Assembly (NCBI GenBank): GCA_964019135.1
Contig: OZ025263.1
Coordinates: 17,089,123-17,153,122 of the forward strand
Origin: Arenicola marina
Lineage: Eukaryota > Annelida > Polychaeta > Arenicolidae
DNA: 64,000 nt
Direction: 5' to 3'
The translations under genes were made by a program, and so were the position numbers. The notes beneath the pieces were generated by a model. It ran no database searches, had not been told where the DNA came from, and saw only the letters and a list, made by a program, of their open reading frames with translations. Below, one piece after another: positions 1 to 10,740 of the stretch; within the stretch, counting starts at the first letter, position 1; every line of letters starts with the position of its first letter.

Positions 1-1120
1 CGGGCTTCTGAAAGCCGGATAGCGTGGGTGAGATTTATTTGCGAGATGTCTAAAGGGTCTGGTTCGCCTTGTATTGTGGAGCATGGCGAGTAGGGAGAGG
101 GGGGAGGGGGGGGGGGGAGAAAGGAGAGGGAGGCACGGGGTTGAGGGGCGAGTGTTCCCAGCGTTGAAGTCTCCATTAATGGTCTCAAGTAAGTGGGGTT
201 CATCGGCATTTTCACCTTAGCCCCCCCCCCCCTCCTCCCCCTCAGCCCTCTCTCCCCAGGTGGCCAGCCGGGGAACCTACCTCGCCGAGATTTAGCTTGA
301 GTAGAGTATTGAGTAAGTACCAACAGAGGATGTTGGTACCATTAAAGTTTGTGTCGGGGCGGGGGGGGGGGCGGCGGGGGCGGAGGAAGAGGCTGGGCGA
401 GGGGCGAGGGTAGGGGGCCGGGGGAATACATTGATAGGAGGGGGTGGGTAGGTGGGGTGAGGGGGTCGTGTGTGGTGACCAATGTGGATATGTCATCAGA
501 CGGCGTAACTACAGCGTAGCGGAAATTCTATAGTGAAGCGGACGGAAGGAATATGAGGGGGTCAGAGAGGGGGCGGGGGTCGAGAGCGAGAGTCCGTGGG
601 TATATTAGAGGGTACTCGGGGTAGGCGGGTGAAGCGGGCTCGGTGTGGGGGAGGGGGGAGGGGGGAGGGGAGTGGGGGCGGGGCGTGAGTCAGGTGTGTA
701 CTGGGTTTGACAATGGCTTTGGTCGAGAGGGCGATGGCGGGACCGTGAGGCCAACACTAGTGGGATCAAATCAGTTCGAGCAAACAGCGGAGGAATAGAA
801 GACATACTGAGCGTGACGGTTAGTGGAATCGGTGTGGAAATAAACGCTGACATTGGGTATGCCTACCCTTAGCTGATATGGGTTGGGCACTCGCTCGGCC
901 TCGGTCGCAGTGACGCCACAAGGTCCCTGAGACAGGGACCGGACCACACCACGCCGGCTAAAGCGGCTCTTGCACTTGAAGTCCGTTGTTAGTATGATGA
1001 CACTAACCGGATTCTGCGGAATATTCAGATCTTGTTGCGGGGAAAAAAAAAATCAAGGATGGCCGGTGATGCAGAAATCGTGGAGTTTGAAAGCCGCTGC
1101 AGGATGCTACGATGTCGAGA
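1..1120. other. Gene-free G-rich flank
   Basis: No coding exon is supported here. The stretch holds long G-runs (about 100-120 and 361-372) and C-runs (about 222-240). A short perfect hairpin lies at 922-940: eight-base arms GGTCCCTG and CAGGGACC around a 3-base loop. The open frames across 242-853 are low-complexity proline-rich translations of the G-runs. Confidence 0.6.
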
Positions 1121-1362
1121 TGGTGGAATTAGTGGAATCGAGGAATTAGTGGAATTAGTGGAATGGTGGAATTAGTGGAATGATGAAATTAGTGGAATGG
1201 TGGAATTGGTGGGATGCTAGAAATAGTGGAATGGTGTCATTAGTGGAAGGGTGGAGATGGTGGAATGGTGGGATGGTGGAATGGTGGGATGGTGGAATGG
1301 TGGAATTGGTGGGATGGTGGAATGGTGGGGATGGTGGAATGGTAGAATTAGTGAAATGGTGA
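1120..1362. repeat. Degenerate GGAATTAGTGGAATGGT tandem array
   Basis: A purine-rich simple array built from GGAAT, TAGT and GGTGGAATGG words with an irregular period of about 8 to 18 bases. It adjoins the 28-bp array that follows. Open frames through it are Trp/Gly/Met-rich and are by-products of the repeat. Confidence 0.8.
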
Positions 1363-1399
1363 AAAAGAAAAACAAGGCCCAGCGTTTCGAGCGCCCCCC

Positions 1400-1705
1400 G
1401 GACGAGCGACACCTGGCGAGGGATCCCGGATGAGCGAAAACTGGCGAAAGATCCTGGATGAGCGACACCTGGCGAGAGATCCCGGACGAGCGACAACTGG
1501 CGAAAGATCCTGGGTGAGCGACACCTGGCGAGAGATCCTGGACAAGCGACACCTGGCGAAATATCCTGGACGGTCGACACCTGGCGAGAGATCCCGGACG
1601 AGTGACACCTGGCGAGAGATCGCGGACTAGCAACACCTGGTAAAAGATCCTGGAAGAGCGACACCTGGCGAGAGATTCCGGACGAGCGACCCCTGGCGAG
1701 AGAAT
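1400..1705. repeat. 28-bp minisatellite, about 11 copies
   Basis: The unit is 28 bases and contains the core GAGCGACACCTGGCGAGAGA followed by TCCCGGAC or TCCTGGAC. About eleven copies run head to tail with a few substitutions each. The frames open on both strands here exist because the repeat lacks stops in some registers; they are not genes. Confidence 0.9.
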
Positions 1706-2257
1706 GAGGCCGGCCATCCCGACCGGTAGAGGGCGCCCGCGGCAGGTGCGTCTGCCTGTCAGGATGCGCTCGCTTTCAGACGTATCCTGGCCTGCAAGTG
1801 CACTCGCTGTGGACGCACGATCAGCAGCCTCCAATTAGTCAACGGATGTTTAACCCCTCGATGAAGCAGGACGATTAATAGATGAAAGATGGCCAAGATT
1901 GGTTTACCAATCAGGGTTCATCGTATACAATGTTCGCATTTTGGACAATACTTATATATATACTGACAGGAACCTAACGGACATTTTAATCAGTTATATC
2001 CGTATTTTACGTATTAAACATTTCATACATACCGTTAATAACACTATAACCATCCTGAGACAAACTATAGCGAGTCCTCATAGACATTACTTTATTTCCA
2101 GAATAATTATCTTGAACGAAGTTTAACGTATATCATCAATTATTTTGTATTTGATCATTGTATTATTTATGGTATTGATTTGTTATTTGCAGAATGCCAA
2201 ATTGCCTCCACATTTCGCGCGATACGACCAGAACTTTTCACAGTGGAATTATACATT
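1706..2257. other. AT-rich spacer, nothing recognised
   Basis: Apparently single-copy sequence between two minisatellites. One 75-codon frame at 1899-2126 has no splice signals, no family resemblance and an AT-biased amino-acid make-up, so I do not call it a gene. Confidence 0.5.
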
Positions 2258-2261
2258 GTAA

Positions 2262-3345
2262 ATGTCTAGTGTGAATGTGTGCAGTGTGAAAGTATGCGGT
2301 GTGGATGTGTGCAGTGTGAATGTATGCGGTGTGAATGTGTGCAGTGTGAAAGTATGCGGTGTGGATGTGTGCAGTGTGAATGTGTGCATTGTGCATGTGT
2401 GCAGCGTGAATGTGTGCAGTGTGAATGTGTGCAGCGTGAATGTGTGCAGTGTGAATGTGTGCAGTGTGAATGTGTGCAGTGTGAACATGTTCAGTGTGAA
2501 TATGTACAGTGTGAATGTATCCAGTGTGAATGTATCCAGTGTGAATGTGTACAGTGTGAATGTGTGCAGTGTGAATGTGTGCAGTGTAAATGTGTACAGT
2601 GTGACTATGTTCAGTGTGAATGTGTACCGTGTGAATGTGTGCAGTTTGAATATGTACAGTGTGAATGTGTACAGTGTGAATATGTTCAGTTTGAATGTGT
2701 GCAGTGTGAATGTGTGCAGTGTGAATGTGTACAGTGTGAATATGTACAGTGTGAATGTGTACAGTGTGAATGTGTACAGTGTGAATGTATACAATGTGAA
2801 TGTGTACAGTGTGAATGTGTACCGTGTGAATGTGTACAGTGTGAATGTATACAATGTGAATGTGTACAGTGTGAATATGTACAGTGTGAATGTATCCAGT
2901 GTGAATGTGTACAGTGTGAATGTGTGCAGTTTGAATATGTACAGTGTGAATGTGTACAGTGTGAATATGTTCAGTTTGAATGTGTGCAGTGTGAATATGT
3001 TCAGTTTGAATATGTACAGTGTGAATGTGTGCAGTGTGAATGTGTACAGTGTGAATATGTACAGTGTGAATGTGTGCAGTGTGAATGTGTACAGTGTGAC
3101 TATGTTCAGTGTGAATGTGTACCGTGTGAATGTGTGCAGTTTGAATATGTACAGTGTGAATGTGTACAGTGTGAATATGTTCAGTTTGAATGTGTGCAGT
3201 GTGAATGTGTGCAGTGTGAATGTGTACAGTGTGAATATGTACAGTGTGAATGTGTACAGTGTGAATGTGTACAGTGTGAATGTATACAATGTGAATGTGT
3301 ACAGTGTGAATGTGTACAGTGTGAATGTGTACAGCGAGATCGTAT
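2262..3345. repeat. 15-bp minisatellite, about 72 copies
   Basis: The unit is 15 bases, GTGTGCAGTGTGAAT, with recurrent substitutions (GTGTACAGTGTGAAT, GTATACAATGTGAAT, GTTCAGTTTGAATAT). Because 15 is a multiple of 3 and the unit lacks stops in several registers, frames of about 360-370 codons are open on both strands; all are pentapeptide by-products. Variants recur in blocks: the order of variants at about 2590-2760 reappears at about 3090-3290. This suggests segmental duplication within the array as well as single-unit slippage. Confidence 0.95.
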
Positions 3346-4655
3346 TCCATGCCAACATTTATAGTGTGAACGCATGATGTGCAGGTGTTACTTCGAAACC
3401 AGTTTCGCTATATATATCCTATACTTATATGCTATTGTACGCGGATGCAAGGAAATGGTATGAGTCACTCCCACTTACCGCTTCGTGTAATGTCCTAAAC
3501 TTTAATGATTTAATGTAACCAACCTAGCATATTCTTCTACTCGAAATGCGGAACTTTCGAAGTCGACTTTTGTTGTTTTTGCGCGCCTATGTTTAAACAC
3601 GTGCTTCATGACCACACTTACAACCCCTTCAACTTTAAATTATAGGTGCGCAGGGAAGCCGCGTCTACCCCCTCTCGGTGGTAATTTACTGAGGGAACTT
3701 TTTCACCACTTTCGGCGGTAGTTTGCTAAAGAGAGACCCTTTACAGTGTTTGGTTGGTGGGGGGGGGGTGGAAGTGCGGGTGGGTGTGTGGCTGGCTGAG
3801 GAGCGGGTGGCGGAGAGGGGAGGCGGGTAGAGGGGGGGGGGGGGAGGAGGGGGGGAGGGGGTGAGGACCGGGTGTTGGTTATATCAATATTTATGCCAGG
3901 AAATACGTTTTGCGGGTTGGGGTCGGGTAGCGTGAAGGGGAGGTGGAGTGTTAGTAAAGAATTTCGGCTAATTTACACCCGCTCTCCACCGCCATATATA
4001 TACTTCCGCCCCATGATGAAATTGAGCAGAAAGAAACAAGACGTGCTGTGAGTGTGTTAGTGTGTGTGTGGGGAGGGTGGGCGGGGGTAAACAGTTTGTA
4101 TTGATATAAATAAGACATGCTACTCCACAATGGCAAATCGCGGTCCGGTGTTGGGTAAATGTTTACTCAGGTTATGTTGTGGGTTCATTATAAAGCTTTA
4201 AGTGTATGTATCATTCTCACACTCACATGACGTACGTATCACAAGGCTTTCGGCATATTACACTTTTTTTGTCGCTTTTCAGAACTGAACCAATTGCCTC
4301 CACATTCATGCTGTGGAGAGAGAGTATTGTCCTTAGCCGTAGTATCTTTTCTTTTATCTTTTAATCTTCCCTTCCTTTTGCATTTCCTCCCGCGAAGGCC
4401 ATGTAGCGAAGGATCGAGAAAACGCCTTAAATTTTTCCTAAAATTATTTCTATATATCACTCTAATAATAATATGCTCCATAAGTAACTTATAGTTACTT
4501 CTGGTGTTTATTGTCAACAGTATTTCTTTCTAGTTAACACTTTTTTTCAATTTCACCGGCAGAGAAAATCTCTAGCGTTGTTTCTCAACTTGCTAACGGA
4601 TACTTTCCGGCATGGCTGCCACACGGTATGCAGTTTACAGCGAAGTTCAGGGGTA
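3346..4655. other. Gene-free spacer with G-runs
   Basis: No supported exon. G-rich sequence lies at about 3760-3860 and 4065-4090. The short frames at 4239-4517 (both strands) show no splice sites or family features. Confidence 0.5.
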
Positions 4656-4659
4656 GACT

Positions 4660-6170
4660 ATAACGGGTCTGTTAGTAACTGGGTAGACCATCCAGGGTGT
4701 GTAAGTAACGGGATAGACCATCCAGGGTCTGTAAGTAACGGGGTAGACCATCCAGGGTCTGTAAGTAACGGGGTAGACCATCCAGGGTCTGTAAGTAACG
4801 GGGTAGACCATCCAGGGTCTGTAAGTAACGGGGTAGACCATCCAGGGTCTGTAAGTAACGGGGTAGACCATCCAGGGTCTGTAAGTAACGGGGTAGACCA
4901 TCCAGGGTCTGTAAGTAACGGGGTAGACCATCCAGGGTTTGTAAGTAACGGGGTAGACCATCCAGGGTCTGTTAGTAACGGGATAGACCATCCAGAGTCT
5001 GTAAGTAACGGGGTAGACCATCCAGGGTCTGTAAGTAACGGGGTTGATTATCCAGGGTCTGTAAGTAACGGGGTAGACCATCCAGGGTATGTAAGTAACG
5101 GGGTAGACCATCCAGGGTCTGTAAGTAACGGGGTAGACCATCCAGGGTCTGTAAGTAACGGGGTTGATTATCCAGGGTCTGTAAGTAACGGGGTAGACCA
5201 TCCAGGGTATGTAAGTAACGGGGTAGACCATCCAGGGTCTGTAAGTAACGGGGTAGACCATCCAGGGTATGTACGTAACGGGGTAGACAATCCAGGGTCT
5301 GTAAGTAACGAGGCTCTGTAGGTAACGGGGTAGACCATCCAGAATCTGTAAGGAACTGGGTAGACCATCCAGGGTCTGTAAGGAACTGGGTAGACCATCC
5401 AGTGTCTGTAAGTAACGGGGTAGATCATTCAGGGTCTGTAAGTAACGGGGTAGACCATCCAGGGTCTGTAAGTAACGGGGTAGACCATCCAGGGTCTGTA
5501 AGTAACGAGGTAGACCATCCAGGGTCTGGAAGTAACGGGGTAGACCATCCAAGGTCTGTAAGTAACGGGGTAGACCATCCAGGGTCTGTAAGTAACGGGG
5601 TAGACCATCTAAGGTCTGTAAGTGACGGGTAGACCATCAAGGGTCTGTAAGTAACGGGGTAGACCATCCAGGGTCTTTAATTATCGGGGTAGGCCATCCA
5701 GAGTCTAAGTAATGGGTAGACCATCCAGGGTCTGTAAGTAACGGGGTAGACCATCCAGGGTCTGTAAGTAACTGGGTAGACCATCCAGGGTCTGTAAGTA
5801 ACGGGGTAGACCATCCAGGGTCTGTAAGTAACGGGGTAGACCAACCAGGGTCTGTAAGTAACGGGGTAGGCCATCCAGGGTCTGTTATTAACGGGGTAGA
5901 CCATCCAGCGTCTGTAAGTAACTGGGTAGACCATTCAGGGTCTGTAAGTAACGGGGTAGACCATCCAGGGTCTGCAAGTAACGGGGTAGACCATCCAGGG
6001 TCTGTAAGTAACGGGGTAGACCATCCAGGGTCTGTTAATAACGGGGTAGACCATCCAGGGTCTGTAAGTAACGGGGTAGACCATCCAAGGTCTGTAAGTA
6101 ACGGGGTAGACTATCCAGGGTCTGCAAGTATCGGGGTAGACCATCCAGGATTTGTAAGTATAACGATATG
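4660..6170. repeat. 30-bp minisatellite with GTAAGT in most units, about 50 copies
   Basis: The unit is 30 bases: GTAAGTAACGGGGTAGACCA then TCCAGGGTCT. About 50 copies run from 4660 to 6170, with small length changes near 5300-5345 and 5625-5715 that shift the register. The decapeptide frames on both strands are by-products. Most units carry GTAAGT, the intron-side consensus of a 5' splice site, on the plus strand (see findings). Confidence 0.95.
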
Positions 6171-6659
6171 TACAGAGTCTGCTTGTAAAGGGATAGACCG
6201 TATCTTCAATGGATTTGACTTACCAGGTGAAAGTCTGTCATTCATTTATTTAATTAATCGGTGACTTTCATCTACCCTGTGGCATGTAACAATCATGCCT
6301 TACTCATTATTGATTTTTGACGTTCTTTTCTGTTGATGTGCCAATATGACAATGATTGAATAAATACAACGGTATGGGGAAATGGCTTTTGATTGTTACT
6401 TAGTCCTGACACCACCTTGCTCGCTGTAGACTTGCCACATCAAGGCAACTTGACCGTTGCAGGTTTTCAGTCCGTCTACTTATATATCTAATCTGCTAAT
6501 ACACAATATATACATTCTACACATTGTATTCTAAACATTCCCACGAATCTTCTGCGTGTCTATTAAGTATAACCTCCATTCTTATTCAAAATGCAGAGCT
6601 TAGCCTACAATGTGGACGCTCGGCTTATTATTTAATCATTACAACAGTATATTCTAGCA
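6171..6659. other. Spacer, nothing recognised
   Basis: AT-rich single-copy-looking sequence downstream of the 30-bp array. No exon, tRNA-like box or transposon end is visible. Confidence 0.5.
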
Positions 6660-6835
6660 ACCATTCCCGAGAAACGAGATTATGAAGTGAATCTGTTTGA
6701 AAAATCGGCGTTCGACACCGACCCCCAAATTCCGACACTGAGGATTTGAAAAATCGACATCGACACAGATAGTGGCATTTTAAACACTGAACAGAGCCAA
6801 AAAGCGACACGGAACGTCGTGAAAAATCTACATTC
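6660..6835 (+). repeat. Dispersed repeat rich in TCGACA/GACACT words
   Basis: A segment with repeated phrases such as GAAAAATCGACATCGACACA and AATTCCGACACTGAGGATTT. Its reverse complement matches 47,120-47,270 well over about 75 bases, so this is an interspersed repeat present in both orientations. A looser relative with AAATCGACATGCGAC words is at 23,385-23,510. Confidence 0.65.
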
Positions 6836-6864
6836 GTCACTGAGAATTATGAAAAATCGACACT

Positions 6865-7153
6865 CAGGGGCGGATCCAGGAATTTATAAAGGGGGGGTCC
6901 AAACTTGCGACGGGACGGTTGGGGGGGGGGCGCCTGAACAAAGTTGCGACCGGGGGATCTACCAATTTTATGACGACCGGGGGAGAGGGGGAGAGGTGTG
7001 GGGGGGAGGGGTCCACGCCGCCATAGATACCGTTCTTCCTCAAAAAGTGCGGGGGTTCCACGCCTCAGATGGCCTAAATTTAGCATCAAGAATGTGGGTA
7101 GGGGGGGGGAGGGTAGTCTGGACCCCCTGCCCCCCTCCATAGATCCGCCCTTG
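6865..7153 (+). mobile_element. Short non-autonomous DNA element, CAGGGGCGGATCC end type
   Basis: Begins CAGGGGCGGATCCAGGAATT and ends ATAGATCCGCCCTTG, near-inverted termini of the kind seen in hAT-like non-autonomous elements. It contains an internal phrase, CAGATGGCCTAAATTTAGCA, shared with copies at about 13,140, 28,600 and 31,440. No transposase is encoded. Flanking bases (TCGACACT left, CACACTGG right) do not form a clean 8-bp target duplication, so the superfamily is tentative. Confidence 0.6.
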
Positions 7154-8600
7154 CACACTGGATACTGGAACGTTATACCTTATATTTATTTTAAGTAAAT
7201 CACGAACATATAGATAGGATTAAGATCCAAATTGTTAAGAAACGAAATAACGGATTTCAACAACAACGAAAGAACACTAGACAAGTATGTTTTCTCGTCT
7301 CGACCATTATGACGTCAGGTGGGGAAAGTTTTCTCATCAAGGGCACTCTTGTTTTTCTGGCGTAAAGCCCGGTTTGTAGTAAGTAATAGCACGAGATCCA
7401 GTGAGAAAAGGTTCTAAAATAATATCCTACAAATTGTATGCCGTAGTCCTATCTTATCGTTCAACCGAATTTTCAGACTCAGTTAGAAATTTAGTCTTCC
7501 TGCGCCATATTTCTCTCGCCTCGGGTGCCCATGCAAGGACCCAAAAAATGCTAAGAATTACGTTGAGGACAATTTTGTGTCCCGACCTCCTTTGTATAGA
7601 CATACGGCTCACTTCAAAGTTTAATTAAATATAAACTTATGCACAAATGAAAAACACGAGTGGAATGAAGAAAGTTAACATTTTAGTTACTTGTCGGGGT
7701 CGAAAGCTCTAACTAACAGCGTTTTTTTTATTATAGATTGAGGTTACACTATTATCGAGAACCCGACACCTTATTTCGTTGTGATGGCATTTGAAAGAAG
7801 GCTCATCTTAACAACAACTTTTTGGGGGGAAAAAAGCCTTACGGGCCAGGCCAAGCGCAAGACTAAATAAACAGAGATACAAAGTTTTATTGAAACATTT
7901 CAATGAAACGGCGGCTTCTATGGTTACCCCACTCACTTGGAACCAACTCGAGAAACATTGACAGACATTGTGTGCGACTGTATGGAAATACGTAAAGCGG
8001 TATACCTATTACACTACTTGACACGTGCTGAGGGTGACAAAACTAACTTGTGCCTCGGACATCTTACAAAATGGGACGACGACATTTGACGACCCGCTGT
8101 TGAAAACATGCAAAGGCCAATTCATGTTTTTAGCATCATGGGGTGGGGGCATTCCAACAGGCGCTCTCAAAACCACCTTGTTTTGTATGCCTGTTTTTTT
8201 GGAAGTTATGAAAATATACGAGGGTTAAAGGCGGGCTCTTTTATGGCACGGTTCTCCGAGTTCATCAGACTAGTGCACGTAGATACCCTTATTATTGAAA
8301 TCGAGCCGACGAGGACAATAGAATGAAGCCCAGCTCACGAGATGAAAAAATAATTGCGCAGGTTGTTTTCCAGTGCGGAAAACATAATATCAACACAGCG
8401 AACTTCAACACGTAATTCAAGTAAGCAAAACTTAAGCCTCGTGTGATGGATATATGAATAACAAGACGGAATAAAGACAAAAACTCAAAGAGCCCGGTAG
8501 TCATGGCAGGAGCTGTAAGCCGCAAGTACAATTACGCGTTTGCGGTCTAGGCGTGCACTGAGGCAAAAGTGCATGTACCCTATGATTCGCCACCCGGACC
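7154..8600. other. Gene-free spacer
   Basis: No exon with paired splice sites, no tandem repeat and no recognised element. Open frames near 7401, 8025 and 8108 are short and unsupported. Confidence 0.5.
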
Positions 8601-8965
8601 CCAGCAAACACGGAACATTCGCGTAATATTCGCTCAATGTTATGTCTGTGTTATGCTACGGACGAACATCCCGTAATATTCGCGGAATATTATTTCCGTG
8701 TTATGTTACGGAAGAACATTTCCGTAATGTTCGCAGAATGTTCCGGACGAACAATCACGTAATATTCGCAGGGTGTTACGGACGAACATTCCCGTAATAT
8801 TCGCAGAATGTTACGGACGAACATTCCCGTAATATTCGTTCAGTGTGATTTCTGTTTTATGTTACGGGCGAACATTCGGGTAATATTCGCAGAATGTTCC
8901 GAACGAACAGTCCCGTAAAATTCGCTCAGTGTAATTTCCGGGTTAGGTTACGAACGAATTACGAG
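8600..8965. repeat. Degenerate tandem array, CCGTAATATTCGCAGAATGTT core
   Basis: Repeated phrases CGAACATTCCCGTAATATTC and GCAGAATGTTACGGACGAAC recur every 35 to 60 bases across about 360 bases, with insertions of TTCCGTGTTATGTTACG. Divergence between units is high, so the array is old or evolving without efficient homogenisation. Confidence 0.8.
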
Positions 8966-9065
8966 AATGATTTGCGAATATTACGCTTGCACGAAAGTAA
9001 TTTTTGTTACGAAATATATATATATGTTGCAACACTTATTCAGCAAATTGTGAAGTATCGAGTTA

Positions 9066-9425
9066 CAGGGGCGGATACAGGAATTTGAAAAGGCGGGGGA
9101 GGGGGGGTCCATTGAAACCTAATTGCGACCTGGGGGCGGGGGGGGGGGCGGGGTCTGAACCAAATTGCAACCGGGTTCACCAATGTTTCGTAAAATTTCA
9201 TCCTAGAGCGGGTTTGCCGATAAAAAACCGAGCGGGTGTCTGCACGGAACTGCGACATAGAGCGGGTCAACGGAAAAAATACCCCTTCCGAGCGGATTTT
9301 GGCGGTGAAAAAGGGAGGGGGCTATACCGCGGACCCCCCCCCCGTCCCATCCCTCCCAACCCAGCAATGTATTGAGTACCCCCCCCCCCCCCCCACCCCC
9401 CCCCCCCCGGCTTCGGCGGCTGATT
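9066..9425. mobile_element. Composite of two dispersed repeat families
   Basis: The left end at 9066 reads CAGGGGCGGATACAGGAATT, the same terminus as the element at 6865. The right part (about 9175-9385) contains GAGCGGATTTTGGCGGTGAA and CCAGCAATGTATTGAGTACC. These phrases belong to a second family seen at 28,425-28,550 and, in reverse complement, at 10,085-10,330 and 47,885-48,130. Runs of C (9380-9408) separate the pieces. No protein is encoded. Confidence 0.55.
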
Positions 9426-10084
9426 GACTGCACTCCCAGCAGAGGGAGCTCGCGCAACTCACTCAAAGCCCTAGCGCGCGCCCTCTGTCGGAGAGTGGAA
9501 GTTGAATCCGACGGAAGTTGAACGCATGGGTTTTCTTCGAAGAGAGCCGCAATATTCGCACAAACTTAAAACGGTAAGATAGAATATACACACATCAGTG
9601 ATACGATCACATTTTAAATAATATAATCAATGGCTTATGAAGTAGGCAGGATAAGAGATGTGTAACTTTTGTAGCCTATCAGGTCCTTGACGCTGTGAAA
9701 ATGTACCGTTCTGTACATAAGCCCCTTTCACGTTCTCCCGCCATATTTGATTTCGCCACCTAGCGAATGAACGGGAAACTACCAGAGGGGAACAAACTGG
9801 CTTCCCGCGTCGCCTCTCAGCCTTGCGTTCACGGTGAAACACCGAACCACTGGGCCGAAAACTGCTACTTTAAGAACTTCTACTACAAAATGTAATTAAG
9901 AAATCTAAAATTGATGGCAGCTTGGATAACAAAATCCATTAAAATTGTGACTTAAGTATTTTTGGTCACATTTTGGCGGGTTTGCGTTCGCCGATGATCC
10001 GGGCAGCGGCAGGTAACATAAAGCGAAAATTCGTAGTTGTTTCAGGATCAGTGGCAAACCTGGCAAGGACGGGACAGTGGAGGC
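9426..10084. other. Spacer, nothing recognised
   Basis: No supported exon or repeat. The reading frame at 9627-9842 (minus) lacks any recognisable feature. Confidence 0.4.
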
Positions 10085-10330
10085 CCGTGGGGGGGGGGGG
10101 GGGGTACTTAATACCATCCTGGGTTTGGGAAGGTTCCATGGTATAGCCCCAATTTTTCACTCCAAAATCAAAATCTGTCGGAATCTGTTCTATTGCCGGA
10201 CCGGCTGTATCGTCGCCGCTCCATGCAGACACCGCTCGATTGATTCTTTTTTTCTTGACAAACCCGCTCTATGAATGGACGCTAATTTTCGCTCAAAAGG
10301 GCATCTTTTTCGTCAGAAATATCTGTTCCA
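10085..10330. repeat. Dispersed repeat, family B copy
   Basis: After a G-run, phrases GGTACTTAATACCATCCTGG, GTCGCCGCTCCATGCAGACA and ACAAACCCGCTCTATGAATG match the copy at 47,885-48,130 in the same orientation and the copy at 9,175-9,385 in the opposite orientation. Copies differ by many substitutions, so this is an old family. Confidence 0.6.
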
Positions 10331-10703
10331 TAGGGGTATCGTTTTCATCTGTCTGCTCCATATGATATTTTTTTCATGAGAAATGTCCGCTCTCTCAGGC
10401 ATCACAAGGCACCCAGGGACCAACCAGATTTTTATAATAATGCCCCCCTCCCCCCCACACATTCTGCTCCACCTCGTCCCTCCTTGCCGCCGGTTTATCA
10501 ACATATATTGCCTCCCATGTTCCTCACTGTCCACGCGGGCTGATCCAGAGTGTTGTAACTCGAGCGGAGGGGGCGATGTTGAATGGGATGCAGAGATCTT
10601 CGACAACGTTTGGGGAGGGAGGGCGGGGGACAGGGTATTAGCCCGAATTTATTTTTTGCCAGCCAAAAATGTGTCTTTTTAAAAACAAAAGTCTTCATTG
10701 TGC

Positions 10704-10737
10704 ACCAAAGATATTAATACACCAAGGTGTACTAATT
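10704..10737. repeat. Palindromic TTAGTACACC-type element, single copy
   Basis: An imperfect palindrome, AAAGATATTAATACACC followed by AAGGTGTACTAATTAG. The same half-site, with flanking ACCAAAGATATT, occurs as a perfect palindrome at 24,506-24,535, and a half copy is at about 11,430. Confidence 0.55.
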
Positions 10738-10740
10738 AGA

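Noticed and set aside
2238..3377. Five long open frames of about 360-370 codons on both strands
   Set aside because: They arise from a 15-bp tandem repeat without stops in several registers; no start context, splice sites or non-repetitive sequence supports a protein.
4578..5667. Decapeptide-repeat frames (SVSNGVDHPG and antisense)
   Set aside because: By-products of the 30-bp minisatellite; frames break wherever unit length changes.
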